In this document: one piece after another, positions 1 to 7,329 of the stretch
Layout of the letters: every line of letters starts with the position of its first letter
How positions within the stretch are numbered: the first letter of the stretch is position 1
DNA from: Rhodothermia bacterium
GTDB lineage: Bacteria > Bacteroidota > Rhodothermia > Rhodothermales > JABDKH01
DNA: 8,905 nucleotides
Assembly: GCA_018679295.1 (NCBI GenBank)
Contig: JAHHLP010000055.1
Span: 1 to 8,905 of the forward strand
Direction of reading: 5' to 3'
The notes under the pieces: generated by a model
What the model was told of the DNA's origin: nothing
Databases searched by the model: none
The model's input: the letters and a program-made list of their open reading frames with translations, nothing else
Translations under genes and position numbers: made by a program

Positions 1-405
1 GATCAGGCCGACGAGCGAATCCGTCCAGCCGAACGCGACGACCAACGTGTAGAGCGGGATCAGCATCACCAGAAACGGAACCATCATCGTGAAGAGAATC
101 AGGTTGAAGACCGTGTCCCGTCCGCGCCATTTCATTTTCGCCAGCGCATAGCTCGCCATCGACCCGAACACCAGCGCCGATCCCGTAACAGCTACCGCGA
201 CGATCACGCTGTTCAGGAACGCCAGTTCGATCGGGATGGAAGTGAACACGATGCGGAAGCTCTCAATCGTCCACTGCTCCGGCAGCAGCGCGAGGCTGTC
301 GATCTCCAGCTCCGGCTTGAACGTCGCAAAGAACATCCACAGGAACGGATACACGAACACCACCGCGCCGATCGTAAGAGCCAGATATGCCAGAACCTTC
401 TTCAC
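1..405 (-). CDS. Carbohydrate ABC transporter permease, MalG/UgpE type (N-terminal 135 residues, runs off window)
   Basis: Inner-membrane permease subunit of a sugar-type ABC importer, the expected heterodimer partner of the permease encoded just upstream. The open frame begins at a GTG (405-403) and stays open for 135 codons to the window edge, so the C-terminus, including the cytoplasmic EAA loop that docks on the ATPase, is missing here. A first membrane segment spans about residues 5-27 (starting VKKVLAYLALTIGA). The segment around residues 65-92, with NSVIVAVAVTG and then SYALAKMKWRGRD, and the motif MVPFLVMLIPLY followed by GWTDSSVGLI are hallmarks of MalG-like permeases. The GTG start is favoured by a GGAGGAG Shine-Dalgarno sequence 7 bases upstream and by the family's short N-terminus. 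The start lies 2 bases past the upstream TAA, which suggests translational coupling. The family call is firm; the substrate is unknown. Confidence 0.93.
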   Translation of the reverse strand, partial: MKKVLAYLALTIGAVVFVYPFLWMFFATFKPELEIDSLALLPEQWTIESFRIVFTSIPIELAFLNSVIVAVAVTGSALVFGSMASYALAKMKWRGRDTVFNLILFTMMVPFLVMLIPLYTLVVAFGWTDSLVGLI

Positions 406-407
406 AC

Positions 408-1325
408 TTATGCTCCTCCAGGCGCGGCGTAGACTTCCGACTCCACGACGCGGCGCTGCAAGACCACAAACACGAGGATGACCATGGCGAAACAGATCCC
501 GAGCGTCGCCGCGTAGCCCATGTGATTGAAGTAGAACGCTTGATTGTAGATATACAGAAGCGCGGATAGCGTGCTGTTGAGCGGACCGCCGCCAGTAAGA
601 ACGTACGGCTCGATAAACAACGAGAATCCGCCGATCGTCGATAGAATCATCACCGTCACGACCGTCGGGTTGAGCATGGGAAACGTGATGTGCCACCACT
701 TCTTCCATGTGCCCGCGCCATCGATCTCGGCGACTTCGTAGAGGCTTGCGGGAATGTTCTGAAGACCCGCGAGAAAGAGAATCACATAAAACCCGACGTT
801 CTTCCACGTCGCCATTATGGCAATCGACGGCATGGCCCACTGCGGGGACACGAGCCATGGGACGCGTTCCCCTCCGAGTGCCGCTATCAACCCGTTGATG
901 AAGCCGGTGTCGAACGCGAAAAGCTGCTGGAACAGAATGGTGATCACTACGCCCGAGACGACAACCGGTAGGAAGTACACCGTCCGGAAGAACGATCGGC
1001 CCTTGAGCTTACCATTCAGGAGCTCCGCGAAGAACAGAGCCACTATGATCTGAAGTGGAATATGGATGATCAAAAACAAGCCCGTGTTCAGCATCGCCCG
1101 AAAAAACAGTCCATCTCCTATCAGCCGAACGAAGTTTTTCGTGCCGGCAAACTCCATGGGCGTGACGATGTCCCACCGGTGAAAGACCAGGACCAGAGCG
1201 AAGAGCAGCGGGTACCCAAAGAAGATCAGCAGATGCACGACATACGGAGCGACGAACAGGTAGCCAAGTCGGTCCGAATGGCGGCCGGTGCTCGATTTGA
1301 CTGCGGTGTTGCTCCGTCTTTGCAT
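408..1325 (-). CDS. Sugar ABC transporter permease, MalF/UgpA type
   Basis: Inner-membrane permease of 305 residues, a normal length for the short MalF/UgpA class (binding-protein-dependent transport inner membrane component). Six hydrophobic segments can be placed at about residues 21-48, 78-102, 113-136, 168-190, 219-240 and 270-290. The EAA loop that contacts the ATPase lies at residues 194-218: it contains EVAEIDGAG, then Ile213 and Pro216, matching the EAAxxDGA...IxxP pattern. Other family signatures are LFVAPYVV near the N-terminus, FFRTVYFLP at 112-120, and TGGGPLNST at 244-252. The ATG at 1325 follows the binding-protein stop by 36 bases, with only a modest purine-rich stretch in front. 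The gene ends in TAA 2 bases before the GTG of its partner permease. No ATPase gene is visible, so the ABC ATPase may lie beyond the left edge or be a shared one elsewhere. Substrate unknown. Confidence 0.95.
   Translation of the reverse strand: MQRRSNTAVKSSTGRHSDRLGYLFVAPYVVHLLIFFGYPLLFALVLVFHRWDIVTPMEFAGTKNFVRLIGDGLFFRAMLNTGLFLIIHIPLQIIVALFFAELLNGKLKGRSFFRTVYFLPVVVSGVVITILFQQLFAFDTGFINGLIAALGGERVPWLVSPQWAMPSIAIMATWKNVGFYVILFLAGLQNIPASLYEVAEIDGAGTWKKWWHITFPMLNPTVVTVMILSTIGGFSLFIEPYVLTGGGPLNSTLSALLYIYNQAFYFNHMGYAATLGICFAMVILVFVVLQRRVVESEVYAAPGGA
413..419 (-). promoter_or_regulatory. Strong Shine-Dalgarno sequence for the MalG-type permease
   Basis: On the minus strand this reads GGAGGAG and ends 7 bases before the GTG start at 405. 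It lies inside the last codons of the upstream permease gene (the Gly-Gly-Ala end). It is the clearest ribosome binding site in the window and decides the non-ATG start of the downstream gene. Confidence 0.8.
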
Positions 1326-1361
1326 CTCGTCGTCTTCAGGTCGGCTATCGTGCAGCCTGGA
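1326..1361 (-). other. 36-base spacer between the binding protein and the MalF-type permease
   Basis: This short spacer holds no hairpin followed by a T-run and no clear promoter. The purine-rich stretch just before the ATG (GAAGACGACGAG) is a weak ribosome binding site at best. It is compatible with continuous transcription. Confidence 0.5.
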
Positions 1362-2687
1362 TCAGGAATCCCATTCGCGAATCAGTTTTATCCGTGCGAT
1401 CGCTCGCCGCGTCGCCTCCGCCGGCGGGTACACGCCATACACCGATCCCGCCTCGAACTCCTGTGCGATCGCGTCGAGGATCTCCTGCAACGACCCGACT
1501 CCGTCTTCACCCAGCGTACGCTCGGCCTGCTCCGCGAAGGGAATAACGCTCGGGTTGGAGGCGAAAAAAGGAGCGTATGTCGAATCCCCGAGGAGATTCG
1601 ACCGCACCGGTATCTGTTTGCTGTACTCGAGAAGCTTTAGGTCCGCCTCTTTCGAAACCAGGTACTTGGCGAACTCCCAGGCCTCTTGAGGATGCTTGGT
1701 GTCCGCGAATATCACGATGTTCTTGAAGTCGCCGAACGTATATGCCGGCCCCTCGTAGTCGTCCGGCAAGGGCAGGGGCGCGAAACCATACTCGAATCCC
1801 TGTGGCGCGTTCTCCTCCAGCCAACCGATCTGCCAGGGACCGACAAACTCCGTGGCAACCTTACCCGAGAGAATCGGGCTCGATTGGAACGTCGTGAGCG
1901 GAAAGTACTTGTTGGCGTACAGGCTGTGGAAGAACGAGAACACGGCGTTCGAGGCCGCGGTGTCGATGCGTATCTCACCGTCCTCGAACAGCGTCTTGCC
2001 ACCCGACGCGCCTATGTAAAAAGCGTAGTAGTCGAACCTTCGCTCGTGCCAGATCGGCAGCGGTCGCCGATATCCTGCCCACTGGTCCAGCTGGCCGTCG
2101 CCGTCGCGATCCACGGTGAGCTTCGCAGCGCCGGACAGAAATTCGCTGTAGGTCCGCGGCATAACCCGGATACCCGCCGCCTCGAAAAGGCTACGGTTGT
2201 ATAGCATCATGATGGGATTTGTCTTCCACGGAATCTGGTACAACCCTCCGTCAACGGCTCGAAAGCCATCGATCAGTTCGGCAGGTACGCGGCTCTGCAT
2301 GAGCGAATCGAAGTCGGGAAAAGTATCCAGCCTGAGCACCCCACGCGCTCGGATGAAGTCGCTCATGATACCCGGCCAGATGTTCGAGCAGATGTCCGGC
2401 GTCGTTCGGGCGACGATAGCTGCCAACAACACCTCTTCGCTCGACTGGCCGGCCGGCAGCGGCTGAAGAAGGACCTGCACTCCTGGGTGCTCGGCGTTCC
2501 AGCCCCTCACGAGATACTCGGCCAACTGCTGCTCCTGGGGATTCTGGGCGCTCCAATAGGTCAGCCGGATAACCCCATCGCTCGGCACCGATTCGGAAGC
2601 GGAACCGCAGGCCGCGAGAAGGAGCAACCCAACCGGCACAACCATTGCGGCGATTCGTCTCCCGGATCCCTGCGCACTTCCCGTCAT
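1362..2687 (-). CDS. ABC transporter substrate-binding lipoprotein, sugar type (family 1)
   Basis: Extracytoplasmic solute-binding protein of 441 residues from the chosen ATG, probably capturing a sugar or oligosaccharide for the two permeases that follow. The N-terminus has Arg10-Arg11, a hydrophobic run (VVPVGLLLLAAC) and a lipobox LAAC with the acylated Cys at residue 27, so it is a lipoprotein. The mature part opens with GVIRLTYWSAQNP, the first strand typical of MalE/UgpB-like proteins. Around residue 192 it has DRDGDGQLDQW, an EF-hand-like loop common in this family. GPWQIGW near residue 282 is another familiar family motif. The frame is open upstream to a TTG at 2735 that overlaps the preceding stop. 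I prefer the ATG at 2687 because it gives a normal-length signal peptide, although no good Shine-Dalgarno sequence precedes it. It sits 44 bases after the PorV-like gene and 36 bases before the permease, so it is very likely co-transcribed. Confidence 0.92.
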   Translation of the reverse strand: MTGSAQGSGRRIAAMVVPVGLLLLAACGSASESVPSDGVIRLTYWSAQNPQEQQLAEYLVRGWNAEHPGVQVLLQPLPAGQSSEEVLLAAIVARTTPDICSNIWPGIMSDFIRARGVLRLDTFPDFDSLMQSRVPAELIDGFRAVDGGLYQIPWKTNPIMMLYNRSLFEAAGIRVMPRTYSEFLSGAAKLTVDRDGDGQLDQWAGYRRPLPIWHERRFDYYAFYIGASGGKTLFEDGEIRIDTAASNAVFSFFHSLYANKYFPLTTFQSSPILSGKVATEFVGPWQIGWLEENAPQGFEYGFAPLPLPDDYEGPAYTFGDFKNIVIFADTKHPQEAWEFAKYLVSKEADLKLLEYSKQIPVRSNLLGDSTYAPFFASNPSVIPFAEQAERTLGEDGVGSLQEILDAIAQEFEAGSVYGVYPPAEATRRAIARIKLIREWDS

Positions 2688-2731
2688 CTTCGATTGTATC
2701 AGAGTGACCGCCTCGGAGCACAATGCCCCCT
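2688..2731 (-). other. 44-base spacer between the PorV-like gene and the binding-protein ATG
   Basis: It begins with a purine run, AAGGGGG, that overlaps the upstream stop, and it stays open in the binding-protein frame (with TTG codons at 2735 and 2723). The purine run is only 2 bases from the second TTG and about 38 from the ATG, so it fits neither start well. No terminator hairpin is visible. Confidence 0.45.
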
Positions 2732-3892
2732 TCAAAAGGTGATTCCGAGACCCATCACATGCACGCCTCCTAACCGTCCGGCGGATCGATAAGCGTAGTC
2801 CAGTTTCGCAAGCCCGCCCTGGAAAAGCCGCTGGTGGACCCCGAGTCCTGCTGAGAACCCGCCTTCGTTGTCGTCAAGAAACAGGGATTGAAAACCCGTT
2901 CGGAAGAAAATGCGCTGCTGGAATCCGTACTCGACGCCCACATTGGCACTCTCATAGTTCGATGCGGGATGCAAGGCGTCCACACTTACGGTCAACCGAT
3001 GCATACGCGTGTCGATCGGACGGCTGCTAAGACCGAACTGAAAGTTCAACGGGAGGTCGAACGCATCGAGTTCGTAGTTAACCGGGATGCGGTCGTTGTT
3101 GCCCAACTGAATCGGATCCGGGTCGACAAACGTCCGAGCATCCCGGCCGCTTAGCCTCATATCGGTCCCGAAGTTGTACAGTACGGCTCCGATGGTGAGC
3201 CCACCGAAAAAGTCCGTCCTGAACTGTGTCCCGATGTCAATCGCAAACCCGCTTGCCGAGGAGTGCCAGATCCGCTGCTGGATAAACTTGGCGTTGACGC
3301 CAACCAGGAAACGATCCGTTATCGCACGCCCGTACGAAAGCGCGATCGCCATGTCCGCAGCATCGAATGTCTCCCCCGTCCCTTCCTGCCGATCCTCGGT
3401 GCGCACGAGCATGTCCGGAACACTGAGCATCGTCACTGAAGCGCCGACCGTGCCCAGCCCGCCCATATTCAGCATGACACCCAGATAGTCGAAGTTGACA
3501 TCTGCCAGCCACTCGCTGTGGGTGGCGAACGCCTCGCTGGCGGACGTGCGCGCAAGACCTGCGGGGTTCCAGTAGAGGGACGTGGCATCGTCCGCCATCG
3601 CGACGAACGCGCCACCGAGCGCCTGCGCTCTGGGACCGACGCCGATCTGCAAGAAATCGGCGGCCGTCGTGCCGACTTTCGAGACGCTCTGTGCCTCACT
3701 CACGAGCGGCATGATCAGCAAGGACGCGAGCACGAGTGGCATCCGCACGAACTGCACCGGTGCCAACGGCAACCGGTCTGGCCGACATAGTATTTCGAGG
3801 GAAGACACCCCGACACGCCGAATTGATTCGCCGATACGAGATGTTGTGCGGATGAAACTCCGACGTTTGTTGGCAGCCATTGCAGTTCTCAT
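2732..3892 (-). CDS. PorV/PorQ-family outer membrane protein
   Basis: Predicted outer-membrane beta-barrel of the PorV/PorQ family (FadL-like fold), 386 residues from the first ATG. PorV is known in Bacteroidetes as the component that carries type IX secretion substrates by their C-terminal domain. The family hallmark is clear at residues 84-114: GVGPRAQALGGAFVA, then DDATSLYWNPAGLA. The rest alternates short amphipathic strands and ends in GLGITF with a terminal Phe, usual for outer-membrane barrels. A signal peptide fits residues 51-67 (MPLVLASLLIMPLVSEA, cut before Gln-Ser). It is preceded by about 50 Arg-rich residues if the ATG at 3892 is used; an internal ATG at 3742 would remove that extension but has no clear ribosome binding site. 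The ATG at 3892 overlaps the upstream stop by 4 bases (ATGA), which supports it as a coupled start. Its place directly after a gene with a T9SS-like C-terminal domain suggests a dedicated pairing. I give no gene symbol, since these families have many paralogues. Confidence 0.9.
   Translation of the reverse strand: MRTAMAANKRRSFIRTTSRIGESIRRVGVSSLEILCRPDRLPLAPVQFVRMPLVLASLLIMPLVSEAQSVSKVGTTAADFLQIGVGPRAQALGGAFVAMADDATSLYWNPAGLARTSASEAFATHSEWLADVNFDYLGVMLNMGGLGTVGASVTMLSVPDMLVRTEDRQEGTGETFDAADMAIALSYGRAITDRFLVGVNAKFIQQRIWHSSASGFAIDIGTQFRTDFFGGLTIGAVLYNFGTDMRLSGRDARTFVDPDPIQLGNNDRIPVNYELDAFDLPLNFQFGLSSRPIDTRMHRLTVSVDALHPASNYESANVGVEYGFQQRIFFRTGFQSLFLDDNEGGFSAGLGVHQRLFQGGLAKLDYAYRSAGRLGGVHVMGLGITF
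3889..3892 (-). other. ATGA stop-start overlap between the large secreted protein and the PorV-like gene
   Basis: The TGA stop of the 1145-residue gene (3891-3889) shares bases with the ATG of the next gene (3892-3890). Such overlaps usually mean coupled translation by terminating ribosomes, and they tie these two genes into one transcript. Confidence 0.8.
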
Positions 3893-6800
3893 TTGATCAC
3901 CGCAAATCTTCCGATCGTCTCACCGATGCCGGGAGCGTCGACGTGATAGAGATAGACGCCGTATGCGATGTTCATTTCATCTCTCGAAACGAGATTCCAC
4001 GCCAGCTGTCCGTTGTCGATAGACGACGAGTGTTGAAGCACCTTCACCAGACGGCCGGTTATCGTGTAGATCCGGATGGTACACTCCGGCGGTAGGTTCA
4101 TGAAGTAGATGCGACGTTCCCCACGTCCCGCTCGGAACGTGTTAGGCGGTTCGAAGTCACTTGTTGCCACGTACGGGTTAGGCACGACGAAGATGTCGTC
4201 AAGCAACTCCTTCGCCAGTTCCGTCTGAAAAGATGGGGGCGTCGCGTGGAAACTGATTCGGTCACCGGTCTGAAACGGCTTGCTTGTGCGGAAAAGCAGC
4301 GACGAGCCGGGCGCGGGAGGCACAACGGGCACGCCCGGATCGAGGACGGGGTCCGGAGGTACAAATCGAACCAGCCAGTTCGATCGCCACCTCCCACCTG
4401 CCAACATGGGCTCCGTGTCCGGAGAATCGCCGCTGACGAGTATGATCTGGTCGCCGTGATCGTACGCACCATTGCGCAAATCCGGATTGTCTTCGATAAT
4501 CACGAAGCCCTGCCTGCGGCCGGTTGTAAGATTCTCGACGTAGAAGGGCGTCGGGATCTCTTGCATGCCGAATGCCAGCCGCAACGAGGTGTCCGCAATG
4601 CTTTCAGTGAAGTGCACTTCGAAGTCTGCGGGCAATGCCGTGAAGCGGCTGCTGACGCTGGAACTCGCCGAGGCAGGCCGAACGACCGGAGTGAACGTTC
4701 CGCCGTTTCCGTTGTATCGCACGGTCGTATCTATAACCGCAACCGCTGTCTCATTTCGAATGTCGACGATGAATCCCTGCAGCGGAGGGATCTCCCGGCG
4801 CCCACCCGACACGGTTCCCTCTTCGAGTACCGTCCCCGTCGTCGTGTTCGTCAGCGCATACCGCACGTCCGGACCGTTCTGCCAGAGTGCGTCGTTCGTG
4901 AACAGCAGCTCATAGGTGCCCTCCTCGGTGATCAGCTCAGGAGCTGCCACATCAAGCTGCACCGTTCCCGTACCGATCGTACTGATCTCCACATCACTCA
5001 ACTCCGGCGGCACATAACCTGCGGCCGGAGCACGCGGGACAACGGATGCAGTGTTGATGTCGGTCGTGATGTTACCGGCAACGTCATTCTTGACCACAGC
5101 GGTCGTAAGACTGGGCGAAAGCCCGCGCACGTTTCCGTCCGGGTCCGTCGTCACAACTCCGTTGGCATCACGCGCGACAAGCCCCCGATCGTAGGCCACG
5201 ACACCATAGTAATAGGTTTGGCCGTTAACTACGTCGCGGTCGATGAACGTGTGGCGCAGCCCGCTGTCGACACCCAGATTAAACTGGACGCCGTTGACCG
5301 ACACCGGGTGTGGTCCGCGCAGTCCGTTCTGGAGGTCGAACTGCGCGATCGGTTTCTGGAAGATCTTATTGCCGAACGAATCGGTGATAGTGAGATTCTC
5401 CTCGAAGTTGGGCTCAGTAGATCGGAATATCATGTAGCCTTCGAAGTCCATCTCGCGCAGAAACGGGTCGAATGACTTCTCGGCCACGTCGTCCCATATG
5501 AGGGTTACCTGCCCGTCGCCCGGTATCGCAGTGAGTGTCGGCTTGTTCGGCGGGCGCGCGAACCGGTAGTCGGCGTTGTAAATCTGCTGCACTGTTTCCT
5601 TTTTGCGCGCGAGAGCCGAGTTCTCGATGTTGCGCGGATCGGTGAAGTCCTTCTCGGCAAAGATCAGGGCCATCGAGAACCGCTCAGTTTGCCCGGCGCG
5701 TAGCGGAAAGGCACCGGACGAAAAAAACATGCCCAGATTACGTCCGCCTTCGAGGACGATGTCGTCGAGCGGCGGCAGCGCCTGCGCGAAAATGTCGAAG
5801 TCCTCCTCGTCGTTGATCAGCTCGTAATCGTGCACATTGAAAACGGCGAATCCAGTGAGGCCGATCTGGTCCGACTCGTCCTTGTCAAGGGCATCGAAGT
5901 TGGGTTCGCCGGCGGTGGGTCGGCCATCGCCTTCACCCACATCCCTGCCGGGGTAATTGGGAGCGGCCGGGTCGAGCCCGTCCTCCCCGACGTCGTCATT
6001 CAGGGGTTCATCCGGATCCCATTCACCACTACCGTTGAGGTCCTGAAAACCAACCCAGTCCATCTCCTCGTCCCCCGTCCACCACCTGCCCGCGACGAAT
6101 GCCGGCCGCAGCTCGATGCTCTGATAGAAATCAGTGAAACGACTTACATCGTAGTTAGCCTCCACGTACGCCAGGATCGCATCTGATCCCGTGAGGAGCT
6201 GCCCCGGACCACCATCTCGGCGCTCGTCGGTGATCCCGTCTTCGTCGTTGTCGACACCGTCGGTAGAAATGCCTGGCGACTCGAGGAAGGCATATCCTGC
6301 GGTCCCTACCGGTCCCCACATGCCGGGCGTTCCGATGCCGTCAAAGTCCCAGGAGAAGGCCAGGTCGAGGCGGGTGTTGTAGGCTCCCTCGTCATCGCCT
6401 GAATCGTCCGTGCCGCCCGTTCCCCAGTCGATGTACTGCGTGAAGAAGACCTCTTCGTAGTCCACCGAGCATTCGTTGGTGATTTCGTAGAGCCAGAAGA
6501 TGACGTCCTGCGCCAGCGGGTGATTCCACTGGAAGGCACGCGCAGACACTTCAAGACCTAGACCACCGCGAGTAGTATCCTCAGGACACGGGAAGAAGCG
6601 ATAAGGAGACAGCGTCCATTCCCTGTCGGGACTGTCGTCGAAAACGAAATACGTTTCCACATCGGCGTTCTGCACGCCCCTGCCGAAGAAGCCGTTCCAC
6701 TGACCGGCCCAGTCGACGGGTCGATCCGGCCACTCCGCGGGCCAGGTCGACTCATCGTCGCTTCGCGCGGGCGATTCCTGGCGCGGGTTCGAATACCCCG

Positions 6801-7326
6801 GCACAGGTGCCCATCCCCAGGGCTCCCGCGACTCCGGGTCGCGATCGATAAACTCGCGATAGTTCGTGCTGATCGGCTTGATGACACGGCCCCGGCTGTC
6901 CAGCGTCTTCACGGCTACGATGAATGCCACACCGTCCACATACGAGTGGCCGCTGCCGCGTGGCCATTCTCCGGAAGGCTGGTCCGGCCACCGGGCGATT
7001 TCTCCGTGATTGGCATAAAGCGTACGCACGCGGTTGCCGTCCAGAACACCCCACTGGGTCAAACGGTTGTTACCCTGATTGGGATCGGGCGTCCGCTGCG
7101 CAAAAACGTCAGCTGACAAGAACGTGAGAATCACAGCGAGTGACAACCACGTCGTCACAATGCCAAGACGCGGTTCGCATCGCGCGACTTCCGTCTTGCT
7201 GCCGCCTGACGATCCTCGCAACCACCGACTCGCAGAGCGCGCACTTACCGAACACGGCGACACTGCCAGCGGGAGGAGGGCACGAGATTCAAAGCGCATC
7301 TGTTGCATTTTCCGCATGATCATCAT
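3889..7326 (-). CDS. Large secreted protein with fibronectin-III-like domain and T9SS-like C-terminal sorting domain
   Basis: A 1145-residue protein of no precise known function, predicted to be exported and probably held at the cell surface. A hydrophobic signal segment at about 54-76 ends VFA before Gln77; it is preceded by about 50 Arg-rich residues, and a GTG at residue 57 is a possible alternative start. Residues 110-440 are Trp-rich and contain two EF-hand-like loops: 359-367 (DNDEDGITD) and 429-440 (DLNGSGEWDPDE). A fibronectin-III-like unit, long for the family, covers about 593-745 (starts PNKPTLTAIPGDGQVTLIW, with TYYYGVVAYD at 704-713). Further beta-rich segments follow at about 773-890 and 895-985, then a Pro-rich linker at 989-1007. 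The end, about 1042-1145, carries VVPNPY, then IRIYTITGRLVKVL, then AYGVYLYHVD and GRFAVIK. This is the pattern of Bacteroidetes type A C-terminal sorting/FlgD-Ig-like domains. The start directly follows the receptor stop. Role inferred: surface binding partner of the TonB receptor. Confidence 0.85.
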   Translation of the reverse strand: MMIMRKMQQMRFESRALLPLAVSPCSVSARSASRWLRGSSGGSKTEVARCEPRLGIVTTWLSLAVILTFLSADVFAQRTPDPNQGNNRLTQWGVLDGNRVRTLYANHGEIARWPDQPSGEWPRGSGHSYVDGVAFIVAVKTLDSRGRVIKPISTNYREFIDRDPESREPWGWAPVPGYSNPRQESPARSDDESTWPAEWPDRPVDWAGQWNGFFGRGVQNADVETYFVFDDSPDREWTLSPYRFFPCPEDTTRGGLGLEVSARAFQWNHPLAQDVIFWLYEITNECSVDYEEVFFTQYIDWGTGGTDDSGDDEGAYNTRLDLAFSWDFDGIGTPGMWGPVGTAGYAFLESPGISTDGVDNDEDGITDERRDGGPGQLLTGSDAILAYVEANYDVSRFTDFYQSIELRPAFVAGRWWTGDEEMDWVGFQDLNGSGEWDPDEPLNDDVGEDGLDPAAPNYPGRDVGEGDGRPTAGEPNFDALDKDESDQIGLTGFAVFNVHDYELINDEEDFDIFAQALPPLDDIVLEGGRNLGMFFSSGAFPLRAGQTERFSMALIFAEKDFTDPRNIENSALARKKETVQQIYNADYRFARPPNKPTLTAIPGDGQVTLIWDDVAEKSFDPFLREMDFEGYMIFRSTEPNFEENLTITDSFGNKIFQKPIAQFDLQNGLRGPHPVSVNGVQFNLGVDSGLRHTFIDRDVVNGQTYYYGVVAYDRGLVARDANGVVTTDPDGNVRGLSPSLTTAVVKNDVAGNITTDINTASVVPRAPAAGYVPPELSDVEISTIGTGTVQLDVAAPELITEEGTYELLFTNDALWQNGPDVRYALTNTTTGTVLEEGTVSGGRREIPPLQGFIVDIRNETAVAVIDTTVRYNGNGGTFTPVVRPASASSSVSSRFTALPADFEVHFTESIADTSLRLAFGMQEIPTPFYVENLTTGRRQGFVIIEDNPDLRNGAYDHGDQIILVSGDSPDTEPMLAGGRWRSNWLVRFVPPDPVLDPGVPVVPPAPGSSLLFRTSKPFQTGDRISFHATPPSFQTELAKELLDDIFVVPNPYVATSDFEPPNTFRAGRGERRIYFMNLPPECTIRIYTITGRLVKVLQHSSSIDNGQLAWNLVSRDEMNIAYGVYLYHVDAPGIGETIGRFAVIK

Positions 7327-7329
7327 TCA
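7324..7329 (-). other. TGA-ATG junction between the TonB receptor and the large secreted protein
   Basis: The receptor's stop codon (7329-7327) is followed with no gap by an ATG (7326-7324), and a second ATG comes right after it. The zero spacing suggests translational coupling and one transcript for receptor and secreted protein. Confidence 0.75.

Noticed and set aside
1062..1640. A 192-codon plus-strand open frame
   Set aside because: It is antisense across the permease and binding-protein genes and their spacer; its translation shows no family motif, while both minus-strand genes are clear.
2688..2735. TTG at 2735 as the start of the binding protein
   Set aside because: It would overlap the preceding stop but puts 16 extra residues ahead of a normal lipoprotein signal peptide; the ATG at 2687 gives a standard length. 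The evidence is not decisive, as no good ribosome site precedes either.
4246..5475. A 409-codon open frame on the plus strand
   Set aside because: It lies wholly antisense to the large secreted protein, its translation is Arg/His/Val-rich with no recognisable domain or signal, and long antisense frames are expected in GC-rich coding DNA.
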